Below are positions 43,142 to 52,516 of a DNA stretch of 64,000 nt, piece after piece. The stretch lies in the NCBI GenBank assembly GCA_029260795.1, contig JAJDCO010000087.1, positions 62,001 through 126,000 of the forward strand, in the 5' to 3' direction. Position 1 is the first letter of the stretch. Every line of letters begins with the position of its first letter. The stretch comes from Planctomycetota bacterium. Its GTDB lineage: Bacteria > Planctomycetota > OFTM77. The notes under the pieces are model-generated. The model saw nothing but the letters and a program-made list of their open reading frames with translations, was not told the DNA's origin and did not search any database. Both the position numbers and the translations under genes were made by a program.

Positions 43142-43311
43142 GGCTCGATTCTCTCGAAAAGGACAAGGAGGGACGGGTCGCCCGACAGTCTACCCCAGGG
43201 TCTGTTCGTCAGGGATCGCCGCACGAAGAGAATGACCTCGCATTCCGTCGGATGTCCCAGAAAAAAGTCGCTCGCGCGACGTCTCCGGAAGCCTCCGGAA
43301 ACCAAGAGAAA

Positions 43312-43339
43312 GAGCCCGGGCGATGGCTCGCCCGGGCTC
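43312..43339 (-). terminator. Strong hairpin terminator after the trypsin-like protease
   Basis: GAGCCCGGGCG and CGCCCGGGCTC form a perfect 11-bp stem with a 6-base loop; TTTCTCTTGG follows on the minus strand. A second hairpin, CACTCCGAC/GTCGGAGTG (43358-43380), lies between it and the stop codon. Confidence 0.75.
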
Positions 43340-43390
43340 GGGATCGATCGAAGAGCTCACTCCGACTCGGGGTCGGAGTGGCGGCGTGGA

Positions 43391-44830
43391 TCAGTAGACG
43401 TAGATCCGCACCGCGTCCTGACCGTCCGTGTCGTTGTTGCTGTTCTCGGCATCGCTCGGCTGCGTGATCACGCCGAGGTAGTACCAGCCCGGCGTCAGGT
43501 TGCTCGGGAGGTAGACCGAGCCGACGTTGACGCGGACCGACGACTTGCTGCCGAAGTTCCAGTTGAAGGAGTGGGACTGGAGCAGGGTGTCGTACTGGGA
43601 GATGTTGTCGTTCGTGGAGAGGTACACTTTGACGGGGACGTTGCCGTTGCGTCCCGCGCTGGAGTAGTTGTGCGTCAGGTAGTTGACGCCCGTGACGTAG
43701 CCGCCGCGGGGGAAGTAGGTGCCGCCGGCGTTGACGTCGAGCGGGACGAGGTCCGGCGAGTTGTGGGTGCGAGCGTTGATGAAGTCGACGACGTGTCCGT
43801 ACTTGCTGGAGGTGAGTCGGACCGAGTCCATGTCGGTGCCGTAGAACCAGTTCCAGAAGTTGTGCGAGGTGACGGCGTAGACGTACCGGCTGCTGCCGAT
43901 GAACTTGTAGCTGCCGCTCCCGCTCTGACCCGGGATGCCGGCCTTGCGACGACGCGCCTCGTAGCTGTTCGGCAGCGTGTCGAAGTCGCCAGCCTCTTGG
44001 TACATGTCGACCTGCGAGTAGGGAGAGCCGGGGTAGGAGTTGTTATACCACCACGGGCTCTCGAACCAGCTGCTGCTGGAGGTGTAGCCGTAGCCGAACC
44101 AGCCGGTCAGGGCGCCGACGGGACGGGCGAGGCGCACCAGGGCAATGTCGTGCTCACTGTCTTCGTTGTTGGTCCAACCGGTCCAGCTCATGACGGTCTC
44201 CATCTCGGAGGTGCCGTAAGGAGCGCTGCCACCGTCGCGACCGGGCGTGACGATGATGCGGCTGGCCCAGCCACCGTTGTCGTGGCTGAAGACGCAGTGA
44301 CCGGCCGTGATGACGTGTCGCGAGTCGATGAGCGCGCCCGAAGCACCCGACCAGTTACCGTTGGGCCACTGGATGGAAAGGTGGACGTTCATGCGATTCG
44401 GGAAGCACTCGGGGCACGAGACGTAGTTGAGGCTGCCGAAGTTGGCCGTCATCGGAGGATGCTCGTGATCCTCGCCACCGATCGTCAGGTCACCGACGGC
44501 GCCTTCGAGGAACTCCTCGCCGAAGCGGAGCGCTGTCGAGGCGGCTCGGTCGCCGTCGCGAGTGATCGAGTCGCTGGGAAGGACGAGCTTCTGCTCGTCG
44601 CTCGCGAACTCTTCGGGCATCGGGAGGGGCTCGGGAAACAGAATCGCCTCGTCGGCGTAGCGCTTCGCGCCTTCCTCGCCGGGGCGAGCCGGCTGCACCT
44701 TGCCGGGCTGCGGGATGGCGTCGACGGTGCTCTTGTCGGAGCGGTCGGTGTTCTTCTGGGACGACTGGGCGAAGGCGGGCGTGGCCAGCACGAGGCCGGC
44801 GATCAACAGGAGGGTGTTCCGCGATCTCAT
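43391..44830 (-). CDS. Secreted trypsin-like serine protease with C-terminal CARDB-like domain
   Basis: A 479-residue preproprotein. A signal peptide ends AFAQ (residue 22), then an acidic propeptide runs to about residue 125. The chymotrypsin-fold domain shows TAGHC with His-178, DIALVRL with Asp-228 and GQSGSGSY with Ser-303, so the triad is complete; the GDSGGP motif is altered to GQSGSG as in V8-type glutamyl endopeptidases. Residues about 355-479 look like a CARDB or immunoglobulin-like adhesion domain (PDLVPLDVNAGGTYFPRGG, LTPGWYYLGVI). It is secreted and probably autoactivated. AAGGA precedes the ATG, and two tandem hairpins follow the stop. Confidence 0.87.
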   Translation of the reverse strand: MRSRNTLLLIAGLVLATPAFAQSSQKNTDRSDKSTVDAIPQPGKVQPARPGEEGAKRYADEAILFPEPLPMPEEFASDEQKLVLPSDSITRDGDRAASTALRFGEEFLEGAVGDLTIGGEDHEHPPMTANFGSLNYVSCPECFPNRMNVHLSIQWPNGNWSGASGALIDSRHVITAGHCVFSHDNGGWASRIIVTPGRDGGSAPYGTSEMETVMSWTGWTNNEDSEHDIALVRLARPVGALTGWFGYGYTSSSSWFESPWWYNNSYPGSPYSQVDMYQEAGDFDTLPNSYEARRRKAGIPGQSGSGSYKFIGSSRYVYAVTSHNFWNWFYGTDMDSVRLTSSKYGHVVDFINARTHNSPDLVPLDVNAGGTYFPRGGYVTGVNYLTHNYSSAGRNGNVPVKVYLSTNDNISQYDTLLQSHSFNWNFGSKSSVRVNVGSVYLPSNLTPGWYYLGVITQPSDAENSNNDTDGQDAVRIYVY

Positions 44831-45244
44831 CGTGGATTCCTTTGAAGTTTCGTGGAGAGCTTTATTGCTTCACTCGGCCAATGCCGGGTGGTCATGCACT
44901 CCAAGCGAAAAGCGCGAGGAGCTGTGACACCGAAAACTTCGGAGGGCGTGTCTTTTTTCGATCGGCGGGCGAGAGGATGCGGAGTCGACACGCACCGACC
45001 GGCTGGTCCAGGCGGGCGAGCCGCCCGCGCTCCGTGCGTTGACGCACTCGGATCTATGCACGCCGAGAGCCGAACCGGAACCGACGTCATGATCGATTAC
45101 GGCAGTCCAAGTGGTCCAGCCGAGGAGAGCGAGCGTCGGATTCCTCAGGTACGATGAGCACTCGAACTTCCTCCTTGTCGACTCGGCTCTACCGGCCGTG
45201 GATCGTCGTGGATCGTTGACCTCGCACGCACTCAGGAAAGGCCC
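44831..45244. other. Divergent intergenic region
   Basis: 414 bases between divergent genes with no credible coding region. It has a GGCGGGCGAGCCGCCCGC hairpin at about 45014-45031, a relative of the dispersed GCGGGCGGCCCGCC element. AGGA precedes the start at 45245. Confidence 0.5.
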
Positions 45245-45775
45245 ATGACCGAGACTCTGCCGGTTCGCTCCGCGCGCTCGAGCGATCTCGATGCGATCGA
45301 CGATATCTACCGCTACTACGTCGAGGAGACGCCCGTCACGTTCGACTTCACTCCCCGAGCCCGTGAAGAGACGCTGGAGTGGTTCGCGCAATTCGACGAG
45401 CGAGGGCCCTGGCGCCTGCTCGTCGCGATGCGCGCAGAAGCGGTCGTCGGATTCGCACACTCGAAGCGCCATCGTCCCAAGGCCGGTTACGATACGTCGG
45501 TCGAGACGACGGTGTACGTGAAGCACGGCGCGGAGCGGCAAGGGGTCGGAACCGCGCTCTACCAGGCGCTCTTCGAGGAGCTAGAGGGTCTCGATCTGCA
45601 CCGCGCCTTCGCCGGCATCACGCTGCCGAATCCCGGCTCCATCGCGTTGCACGAGCGATTCGGATTCCGGCACCTGGGCACGTTCGACGAGATCGGACAC
45701 AAGGGGGACCGATACTGGAGCGTCGCTTGGTACCAGAAGGCGCTGCCCGGCGGCCGTACCGCGAAGGGCTCCTGA
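45245..45775 (+). CDS. GNAT acetyltransferase, phosphinothricin acetyltransferase-like
   Basis: A 176-residue GNAT enzyme that would transfer acetyl from acetyl-CoA to an amine. The family pattern of Pat/Bar/MddA proteins is clear: IRYYVEETPVTFDF-type N-terminus, SKRHRPKAGYDTSVETTVYV in the core, and QGVGTALYQAL as the acetyl-CoA pyrophosphate loop, followed by LPNPGSIALHERFGF. The C-terminus (IGHKGDRYWSVAWYQKAL) also fits. Chromosomal members act on methionine sulfone/sulfoximine or phosphinothricin-like amino acids; the native substrate here is not known. It lies 86 bases before lgt on the same strand and may be co-transcribed. Confidence 0.85.
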   Translation: MTETLPVRSARSSDLDAIDDIYRYYVEETPVTFDFTPRAREETLEWFAQFDERGPWRLLVAMRAEAVVGFAHSKRHRPKAGYDTSVETTVYVKHGAERQGVGTALYQALFEELEGLDLHRAFAGITLPNPGSIALHERFGFRHLGTFDEIGHKGDRYWSVAWYQKALPGGRTAKGS

Positions 45776-45861
45776 CGGCGACTCCGGGGTAGTTTTCTCG
45801 GCCGGCCAGCGTTACCTTCACCGCTTCGATTGGCGCACCGAGAGCCTCCAGGAGAAACGAG

Positions 45862-46695
45862 TTGAGCATCGCGGCGATCCACTGGGACGTGAGCCCCGAG
45901 CTCGTGGAGCTCGGTCCGATCACGATCCGTTGGTACGGTCTCCTCTTCGCCTCGGGCTTCATGCTCGGCTTCGTCATCATGACGAGGATCTTCCGTCGAG
46001 AAGACAAGCCGGTCCGCGATCTCGATTCGCTGCTCATCACCATGATGCTCTCGACCGTCATCGGTGCGCGCCTGGCTCACTGCCTGATCTACGAGCCCGA
46101 TCGCTACCTGAGTGACCCGATCCAGATCCTCAAGGTCTGGGAGGGCGGTTTGGCGAGTCACGGTGGCGTGGTCGGCATCCTCATCGGCTTGGTCTGGTAC
46201 TGCCGAAAGCACAAGGATCAGCCCTATCTCTGGCTGGTCGATCGCCTCTGCGTGCCGGCTGCGTTGACGGCCGGGCTCATTCGCCTCGGCAACCTCTTCA
46301 ACTCCGAGATCGTCGGCGTGCCGAGCGACCTGCCGTGGGCGGTCGTGTTTGCCCGCAACAACGAGTCGATCAGCCGCCATCCCGCGCAGGTCTACGAGTC
46401 GCTGTCGTACCTGATCCTGTTCGCGGTGCTGATCCTGCTGTACCGGCGCCGGGGGGCGAGCATCCGTCCGGGCCTACTGACAGGGCTGCTGCTCACGGTG
46501 ATCTTCTCGGCTCGCTTCCTGATCGAGTTCGTCAAGGAGCGCCAAGCGGAGTACGCCACCCATGCGCAGCTCAGCGTCGGCCAGTGGCTCAGCATCCTGC
46601 CCGTCGCAGCCGGTGTGTGGCTCCTTCTTCAAGGCCCTCGCTATCAGAGGGATGTCTCCTCGCCATCGCCGGCGAGTGGGTCCTCCACTCCCTGA
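45862..46695 (+). CDS. lgt: Prolipoprotein diacylglyceryl transferase
   Basis: A 277-residue inner-membrane enzyme that moves diacylglycerol from phosphatidylglycerol to the lipobox Cys of prolipoproteins. Family residues are present: GPITIRWYGLLFA near the N-terminus, GGLASHGG with His-100, the signature RLGNLFNSEIVG with Arg-141 and Asn-144, and SRHPAQVYES. About seven hydrophobic segments can be seen. The start is a TTG at 45862, supported by AGGAG about 8 bases upstream. It is followed by DUF2164 and HAD genes in the same orientation. The lipoproteins at 53080, 57312 and 59359 would be substrates. Confidence 0.92.
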   Translation: MSIAAIHWDVSPELVELGPITIRWYGLLFASGFMLGFVIMTRIFRREDKPVRDLDSLLITMMLSTVIGARLAHCLIYEPDRYLSDPIQILKVWEGGLASHGGVVGILIGLVWYCRKHKDQPYLWLVDRLCVPAALTAGLIRLGNLFNSEIVGVPSDLPWAVVFARNNESISRHPAQVYESLSYLILFAVLILLYRRRGASIRPGLLTGLLLTVIFSARFLIEFVKERQAEYATHAQLSVGQWLSILPVAAGVWLLLQGPRYQRDVSSPSPASGSSTP

Positions 46696-46722
46696 CCGAG
46701 CCTTCTCGATGGGCCTTGCGAC

Positions 46723-46956
46723 ATGACGATCGAGCTTTCTCCCGATGCCCGCGACCAGCTCATCGCCCAGATCCGCGCCTACCTGAACGAGCACTTCGAT
46801 CAAGAGCTCGGTGAGCTCGGAGCTCGCCTCTTCCTGGACTTTCTCCTCCCCAAGATTGCGCCAACCATCTACAACCTCGCCATTCGCGACGCCCAAGCCT
46901 ACCTCCAGGAACGGCTCGAGGACATGGAGGCGCAGCTGTGGGAGCCCGAGGCTTGA
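46723..46956 (+). CDS. DUF2164-like small protein
   Basis: A 77-residue, mostly helical acidic protein resembling the DUF2164 family: an N-terminal L-S-P-D-A-R-D-Q-L-I segment, the middle FDQELGELGARLFLDFLL and the C-terminal IRDAQAYLQERLEDM. Function unknown for the family. It lies 27 bases after lgt and 19 bases before the HAD gene, so a three-gene operon is likely. Confidence 0.8.
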   Translation: MTIELSPDARDQLIAQIRAYLNEHFDQELGELGARLFLDFLLPKIAPTIYNLAIRDAQAYLQERLEDMEAQLWEPEA

Positions 46957-46975
46957 GCGCTCTCGCGTGGATGGA

Positions 46976-47572
46976 ATGAAGGACGTGTTCAACCGCCGCC
47001 ATTGGATCTTCGACATGGATGGCACGCTCACGGTCGCCATCCACGACTTCGACGCGATCCGCGCCGAGCTCGGTCTCCCGGCGGGTCGGCCAATCCTCGA
47101 GGCCCTCGATGAGCTCCCGGAAGCGGAGGCGAGTGAGATCCATCGGCGACTCGATGCCATCGAGCTCGAGCTGGCCCGCCGAGCTCAGCCTGCGCAAGGA
47201 GCGGTCGAGTTCGTCGGTGCATTGCATGCGCGCGGCGATCGGATCGGCATTCTGACGCGCAACACCCATGAGAATGCGTGGGTCACGTTGTCCTGTTGCC
47301 GGCTAGACCGCTACTTCGACCCGAGCGATGTGCTGGGACGAGAGGCCGCCGATCCCAAGCCCAGCCCGGCCGGTATTCGTGCTCTTCTCGAGAAATGGAA
47401 CGCCGAGCCTGACGACGCCGTCATGGTCGGCGACTTCCGATTCGACCTCGAGGCCGGTCGCGCCGCACGGACAGCGACGCTCTACGTCGCGGCCGGGCGT
47501 GACCCGGAGTGGGACCACCTGGCCGACCATACCGTGGCATACCTCGAGGCACGGCTTCTCGGTGATCGCTGA
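46976..47572 (+). CDS. HAD-superfamily hydrolase
   Basis: A 198-residue phosphoglycolate phosphatase-like HAD protein. Motif I is DMDGTLT (nucleophile Asp near residue 13), motif II is GILTRNT, motif III is the Lys in DPKPSPAG, and motif IV is VGDFRFDLEAG. A helical cap lies between motifs I and II. It likely dephosphorylates a small phosphorylated metabolite in the cytoplasm. ATG 46976 is chosen; an in-frame GTG 9 bases upstream is an alternative. It ends the lgt operon. Confidence 0.85.
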   Translation: MKDVFNRRHWIFDMDGTLTVAIHDFDAIRAELGLPAGRPILEALDELPEAEASEIHRRLDAIELELARRAQPAQGAVEFVGALHARGDRIGILTRNTHENAWVTLSCCRLDRYFDPSDVLGREAADPKPSPAGIRALLEKWNAEPDDAVMVGDFRFDLEAGRAARTATLYVAAGRDPEWDHLADHTVAYLEARLLGDR

Positions 47573-47780
47573 CGCACGGTGCGGAAGAGCGCATCGCGGA
47601 CGATCGCTTGTTTGCGAGGAGCCAGGCGCGGCGTTCGGTTCCGCAGTACTTGACGCGATTGTGCATTGCGTGCGTCAGCACCGCGGCCTCGATTGCGGTG
47701 CTTGATTCGTTCGTCGATGAGCGGCCGCTCCACGAACGCACTCCCCGCCCTTAGGGGGCGCACTCCTCCTTGCTCCTCGA

Positions 47781-50006
47781 TCAGCGCTCGAGGATCAAGA
47801 AGCGGAGGTCGACGGCCGGGAGTGCCATGGTGTGGGTGAAGTCGTCGGTCACCGTCGCGAGGACGCCGTTCGTGCGGCCGTCGAGAAGCCGATACTCTTG
47901 ACCAGGCACGAGGTCGTAGGACTCGAAGTCGAACTGGAACGAGACGTTCGTGTCGAGCTTCTCGTAGTTCACGAGCAGGATGCCCAAGCGTCCGTCTGGA
48001 GCTTTCCACACCGATGTCAGGACGCCGGGAGCCCGAATGGTGTAGGGCTCATCCGAACGCGGCTCGATGAGTGTCATGGTCTGCGAGGGGGCCGACGTCT
48101 CGAGTGGTCTCAGGAGCTGCCCCAACAAGAGGAAGTCCCGGTATCGACGCCGCGCCACGATGAAGCGCTTGAGTGCACCGACGTAACGTTGCACCGACGC
48201 GTAGTAGATCCAGTGATTCGGAACGCCTCCGAGCTCGAACAGAGACTCGATCGAGCTGAGCATCTTGCCCAGGCTGAAGCCGTGCGCCAACGTGTAGACC
48301 GCGTCGTCGAGGTGCACGAAGTGGTGCGCGCGGAAGAAGTCCATCTTCGAGTTGGCGATCAGGGTGACCGTGTAGTCGTGGTAGACGCTGTCGTACAGCG
48401 GTACGTATTGCGCCGAGCCGTCTCTCGAGACCGGGTTGTACTCATAGGGATTCTCGGGCGCGATCATGTCGGCTACGCCGATGAAGCCTTCGAACATCGA
48501 CTCGTAGGTGATCACGAAGTCGGCGTTCTCGGCGCGTCGCCCGTTTCGGACGGCCGTCATCAGGGCATGAAAGCCCGCGATCGTGTGGGAGCCATGTCCG
48601 CGACGGTTGCGGAACGCATCGAAGTCGGGATGGACCTCGTACGGGTTGTCGAGGTAGACACCGTCCGTGCCCACTCGCCGAAGGATGGCGTTCACGTGGT
48701 CGTGCCATGACGACACTCCCGGATCGAGGACGACGACCGTCCAGGGCGCGAACGGATCGAAGATCGTCGCCCCATGGAAGTCCTTCTTCGTCCAGGCGTA
48801 GACGTTGTCTTGCCCATAGCTCGGATGACTGGCGTCGTAGGCGTATGACCACACGTACGGGATGCCGCGCACGCCTTCGGAGGCGAGGCCGTCGAGCGTC
48901 GCCTGGAACCCGGGCGAGGAGCCGTAGGCGCCGAAGGTGTCGAACCAGGCCCAGTGAGCGACGGCCAGGCCACCCGGTGGAATGTTGTAGAACTCGCGCA
49001 CCGCCTTGAATCCGGCGACTGTGTGGTTCACGTCGTCGGAGACTTCGAAGGTATGAAGCTCCAGCAGATCGAGCTCTTTCCACCAGCTAGGCACGTCCGT
49101 GCGTTCGGCCAGCTTGCCGTGTCGCAGCCAGGCTTGATCCTTGGCAAACTCGCGATAGATCTGACCGGCGTCGTACCAGTCGCCTTCGAAGAGTCCGATC
49201 ACCCACGGGAAGCTCATCAAGAATGAGCGACCGGGCGTGACCTGATCCTCGGTGAAAGCCTGCAAGCCGAGATGATAGGACTCGCCATCCCCTTCCAAGC
49301 TCAGGCGCTTGTAGTACCAGTTCGGATCGTGAGCGGCGAGGTAGAGCCCGGCCCCTCCGTCGGTGTACACGGGGAAGAGCTGTGCGTTGAGCTTGTTGCC
49401 GATGAAGGTCGCGGCGCCGTTGTGCTTCAGCGTCCGCTGGGGATCGGCCACCTCCAGCGCGCCCCGGTAGGGCACGATCGCTCTCAGCGTCGTGCCGTCC
49501 GCCGGAGGCGAGATCGCCAGATGGAGCTCGGCCAGCTGGACGGTGAACACGTTCATGGCTCGCGCATCGACGGCCAGGCGCCATTCGGTCTGCGATCCGT
49601 TCGCGGGAAGGCGGATCTCGACGTGAACCGAGAAGCGCTCCCCGCCGACTCGACACTGCCGCCAGATGAGCGTCACCACCAACGTGTCGCCCTCTGGGCG
49701 CCGTCGCACTTCCGCCGGCCGCGTCGTGCTCGTCGCATCGGACTCGATCGTCTCGCCGCTCGTCAGGTCGAGCCAATGAACCCGCCAGAGCGACGCGTCG
49801 GCGAACGAGAACGCGATCTCGCGCTCGTGGTCGACCAACCGAGCCAGCGAGAGGTTTCCCGAGAACGGCGACCGGCTCAGAGTGAGCTCGAGGTCTCCAT
49901 GGCGAATTCGCTCGGAGTCGCTCGCACTGCCCGGAGCTCGGGGCTGAGCGGCGGCGGGAATGGTGAGAAGGGCCAGGAGCAGGCCGATGCGGTGAAGAGC
50001 AAGCAT
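47781..50006 (-). CDS. Large secreted protein resembling DUF6259/glycoside hydrolase-type proteins
   Basis: A 741-residue exported protein. A signal peptide ends IPAAAQ (about residue 21). Residues 30-270 are beta-rich, like a galactose-mutarotase-type N-terminal domain. From about 300, sequences such as AVAHWAWFDTFGAYGSSPGF, GIPYVWSYAYDA, VGTDGVYLDNPYEV and FVITYESMFEGFIG suggest a TIM barrel with acidic residues at strand ends, as in alpha-galactosidase-like clans and DUF6259. A beta-sandwich closes the protein. The catalytic pair might include Asp in YLDN and Glu in YESM, but this is not established. ATG 50006 is preferred to the in-frame TTG 12 bases before it. Likely role: hydrolysis of an external polysaccharide. 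Confidence 0.7.
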   Translation of the reverse strand: MLALHRIGLLLALLTIPAAAQPRAPGSASDSERIRHGDLELTLSRSPFSGNLSLARLVDHEREIAFSFADASLWRVHWLDLTSGETIESDATSTTRPAEVRRRPEGDTLVVTLIWRQCRVGGERFSVHVEIRLPANGSQTEWRLAVDARAMNVFTVQLAELHLAISPPADGTTLRAIVPYRGALEVADPQRTLKHNGAATFIGNKLNAQLFPVYTDGGAGLYLAAHDPNWYYKRLSLEGDGESYHLGLQAFTEDQVTPGRSFLMSFPWVIGLFEGDWYDAGQIYREFAKDQAWLRHGKLAERTDVPSWWKELDLLELHTFEVSDDVNHTVAGFKAVREFYNIPPGGLAVAHWAWFDTFGAYGSSPGFQATLDGLASEGVRGIPYVWSYAYDASHPSYGQDNVYAWTKKDFHGATIFDPFAPWTVVVLDPGVSSWHDHVNAILRRVGTDGVYLDNPYEVHPDFDAFRNRRGHGSHTIAGFHALMTAVRNGRRAENADFVITYESMFEGFIGVADMIAPENPYEYNPVSRDGSAQYVPLYDSVYHDYTVTLIANSKMDFFRAHHFVHLDDAVYTLAHGFSLGKMLSSIESLFELGGVPNHWIYYASVQRYVGALKRFIVARRRYRDFLLLGQLLRPLETSAPSQTMTLIEPRSDEPYTIRAPGVLTSVWKAPDGRLGILLVNYEKLDTNVSFQFDFESYDLVPGQEYRLLDGRTNGVLATVTDDFTHTMALPAVDLRFLILER

Positions 50007-50141
50007 GCCGGTGGTCAAAGGGGGTGGGAGAGTCGGGCGAAGGTTCTAACCACTTGTCATCACGAAGATAACAGGGATTCTGCAGTGGTCAAGCCTCGGC
50101 TCGGGCCCCCCCCTCGATCGACGCCGACGACCGCTTTCGGT

Positions 50142-50480
50142 TCAACCGCCCAAGATCTGAACGGCATCGTCCCGAGTGTCGAAGACGTCGATGATCCGGT
50201 CCATGCGTACGAGACGGAAGGTCGAAGCGACCTGTCTCGACATGGAGCACAAGGCAAAGGTGCCGCCGTCCGCGTTCTTGCGTCGGAGGCACGAGAGGAT
50301 GACCCCAAGCCCGGCACTGTCGATGAAGTCGATCTCACTCAGATCGACGATCAGCGATCGGTCGCCCTGAAGCTGGCTCGCGACGCCTTGCGAGAATGCC
50401 TTCGCGTTGTCGGCATCGAGGGCCGAGACTCGCGGTCGAACCACGTCCACGTGGTCACCCGAATCAATCTGGATGTCCAT
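50142..50480 (-). CDS. STAS-domain anti-anti-sigma factor (SpoIIAA/RsbV-like)
   Basis: A 112-residue single STAS domain. The phosphorylation loop EIDFIDSAGLG gives Ser-55, the residue phosphorylated by anti-sigma kinases. The C-terminal VRMDRIIDVFDTRDDAV helix is typical. In the unphosphorylated state such proteins sequester the kinase/anti-sigma. The start ATG at 50480 overlaps the last base of the stop of the upstream phosphatase/kinase gene (TGATG), so translation is coupled. With the receiver protein it forms a partner-switching cassette. The eventual output target is not encoded beside it. Confidence 0.9.
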   Translation of the reverse strand: MDIQIDSGDHVDVVRPRVSALDADNAKAFSQGVASQLQGDRSLIVDLSEIDFIDSAGLGVILSCLRRKNADGGTFALCSMSRQVASTFRLVRMDRIIDVFDTRDDAVQILGG

Positions 50481-52516
50481 CAGCCGTCTCTCCGAGAAAG
50501 GAATCGGGTCAGCGTCAGGCGGTTCTCGCCTTCGGGTCCCCGGATGTATTCGACGTCGTCCATAAGCTCGTGAATGAAGTAGACCCCCATCCCGCCCGGG
50601 GACAGGTCGTCCCAATCGGGGGGCTGCACACTGGCAGGATCGAACGAGCGTCCCCAGTCTCGGAGGATCATCACGAATCGATCGGATTGGCGACGGACGG
50701 TCAGCTCGAGGATTCCCTGATCCTGATCTTCGTCGTAGCCGTGGCGCATGATGTTGCTGGCGGCCTCGGTCAGAGCCAGCAGTAGCTCGTCGAGAATCTC
50801 GACCGGCATGGTGGGCTCACGCTCGGCGATGCTCGAAGTGAAGCTGCGCAGCTTGCGCAGCTGGCTCGTGCTGCTGGGTACGCTGAGTCGGTCCTCGAGG
50901 ACGATCTCCTCGCGTTCGACCAGCGGCTCGATCTTGATCACCACGCACGACAGGTCGTCTCGGACGCCGTCGGCACCGGCGAAGGCGACGACCGACTCGC
51001 GGATCGCGATCGTGAGATCGCTCGCCGAGAGATCCCGATGCTCGAGGAGGGTCTGCTCGAGTCGTCTCTGCTCGTACAGCTCGCCGCCGGGGCCGACCGC
51101 TTCGGTTACACCGTCGGAGTAGATCACGAAGATGTCGCCCGGCTCGGCCGTGCTCTGGAATTGGCGGTACACGGAGTCGGGATGCATTCCGAGCGGCAGG
51201 TTGACCCGGCGCTCGCACTCGTCACGCAGGGCATCGACTCGGCCCGTGCTCGCGCGCAGGCGCAGCGTGCTGGTATGCCCACAGTCGACGTATGTCACGA
51301 TGCGTCGTCGGGTGTCGAAGCGTGCGTAGCAGATCGTGACGAAGCGCTCGAGCTCGATCAGGCGATTGGTGATCGCTTGGTGGACGTCGAGCACGATCCG
51401 CTCGGGTCGAGCGGCGTTGGGACGACTCTCGCCACCGGGTGAGCCGCTTCCCGATCGGAGGAACTCGCTCTTGACCGCTGCTCCGACGAGCGCGGCGGGA
51501 ACGCCCTTTCCCATGACGTCGCCCATGACCACGTCGAGGCAAGTCGGCGACTGAGGCAAGAAGTCGAAAAAGTCGCCGTCCACGTGCTGCGAGGGAATCG
51601 ACAGCGCCCCGACGTCGAGCCCTTCCAGGCCGCTCGGTAGCTGCCCGAGGAGCAGATGCTCCTGGATGTGCGCTCCGATCTCGAGATCGTGGCGCAGTCG
51701 CTGCGACTCCAGCCGCTCCTCGTGCAGCCGGCTCGCCTCGATCACACGCGAGAGCTGAAAGGAGAGGATCTCCACCAGGCGCATGAAGTGTGAGTCGAAG
51801 GAATCTTCGTGCTCGTTCCAGACCTCCACCACGGCGTGCACGATGCCGTGCGCCACGACGGGCGACACGAGGGCACTTCGGGCCGAGTCGAGCTCGGGGT
51901 CGAGGCGAGCTTCCACGCGCTCGCGTCGACGCCAAATGATGCCGCGCTTCTCTTGAATCGCCTTGCCGACCAGGCCGATGTCGGCGGCTCGAGGCTCGGG
52001 CACCGAATCGAGGGAGCAGTTGGCAATCTCGATCCCGTTCTCCCCGACCGTCCAGATCGCGGCTTCGAGGCCGGGAGTGATCGCAATCAGTCGCTCGAGG
52101 ACCTTGGAGAAGGCGCGGCTGGGCGTCAAGAAGACCGTCGGATCCGAGCCGAAGTCGTGGATCGAGGCGAGCCCTTCGTAGCTGAAGCCGAGCTCCTCGA
52201 AGAGGTTCTCGATCTCGACCTCGCGCTCCACCAGGCATTGGGCGGCCTGCGTCATCGACTCGGCGAGGCGGCGTCCGGACGAGCCGCTTTCCAGCCCATC
52301 GAAGACGACCGTCGACCGCGTTCCGTCTCGGAAGTCGAGCGCGATCTCACAAGCGGCCTCGCTCGGCTGCTCGACTTCGGAGGCCCCGAAGGCCGGTCGT
52401 TGCCCCTCAGGAGACCGAACCCAGACCCGGACGCCCTGCCAGTTCTCCGGAGGGTGGATCAGCTGGTGAAGAGTCGAGATGAGGCGATCTGCGGTCGACG
52501 AGGCGGCCGGGATCAC
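50480..52516 (-). CDS. Fused GAF / SpoIIE-type PP2C phosphatase / RsbW-type histidine-ATPase kinase
   Basis: A 678-residue regulator. Residues about 130-265 resemble a GAF sensor, followed by a helical linker. A PP2C/SpoIIE phosphatase occupies about 290-530: DGDFFDF (Asp-313, Asp-315), GDVMGKG (Asp-333), SDGVTEA (Asp-468) and GVRDDLS (Asp-520/521), which hold the metal ligands. Residues about 545-675 are an HATPase_c domain of the anti-sigma kinase type: ALTEAASN (N box), RDWGRSFD (G1) and PGGMGVYFI (G2). The protein thus carries both activities that act in opposite directions on a STAS partner. It starts at GTG 52516, overlapping the receiver stop by four bases (GTGA). Confidence 0.9.
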   Translation of the reverse strand: MIPAASSTADRLISTLHQLIHPPENWQGVRVWVRSPEGQRPAFGASEVEQPSEAACEIALDFRDGTRSTVVFDGLESGSSGRRLAESMTQAAQCLVEREVEIENLFEELGFSYEGLASIHDFGSDPTVFLTPSRAFSKVLERLIAITPGLEAAIWTVGENGIEIANCSLDSVPEPRAADIGLVGKAIQEKRGIIWRRRERVEARLDPELDSARSALVSPVVAHGIVHAVVEVWNEHEDSFDSHFMRLVEILSFQLSRVIEASRLHEERLESQRLRHDLEIGAHIQEHLLLGQLPSGLEGLDVGALSIPSQHVDGDFFDFLPQSPTCLDVVMGDVMGKGVPAALVGAAVKSEFLRSGSGSPGGESRPNAARPERIVLDVHQAITNRLIELERFVTICYARFDTRRRIVTYVDCGHTSTLRLRASTGRVDALRDECERRVNLPLGMHPDSVYRQFQSTAEPGDIFVIYSDGVTEAVGPGGELYEQRRLEQTLLEHRDLSASDLTIAIRESVVAFAGADGVRDDLSCVVIKIEPLVEREEIVLEDRLSVPSSTSQLRKLRSFTSSIAEREPTMPVEILDELLLALTEAASNIMRHGYDEDQDQGILELTVRRQSDRFVMILRDWGRSFDPASVQPPDWDDLSPGGMGVYFIHELMDDVEYIRGPEGENRLTLTRFLSRRDG

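Noticed and set aside
43232..44845. A 537-codon plus-strand frame opposite the trypsin-like protease
   Set aside because: It is Val/Arg/Asp-biased low-information sequence antisense to a protease with a complete catalytic triad and terminator.
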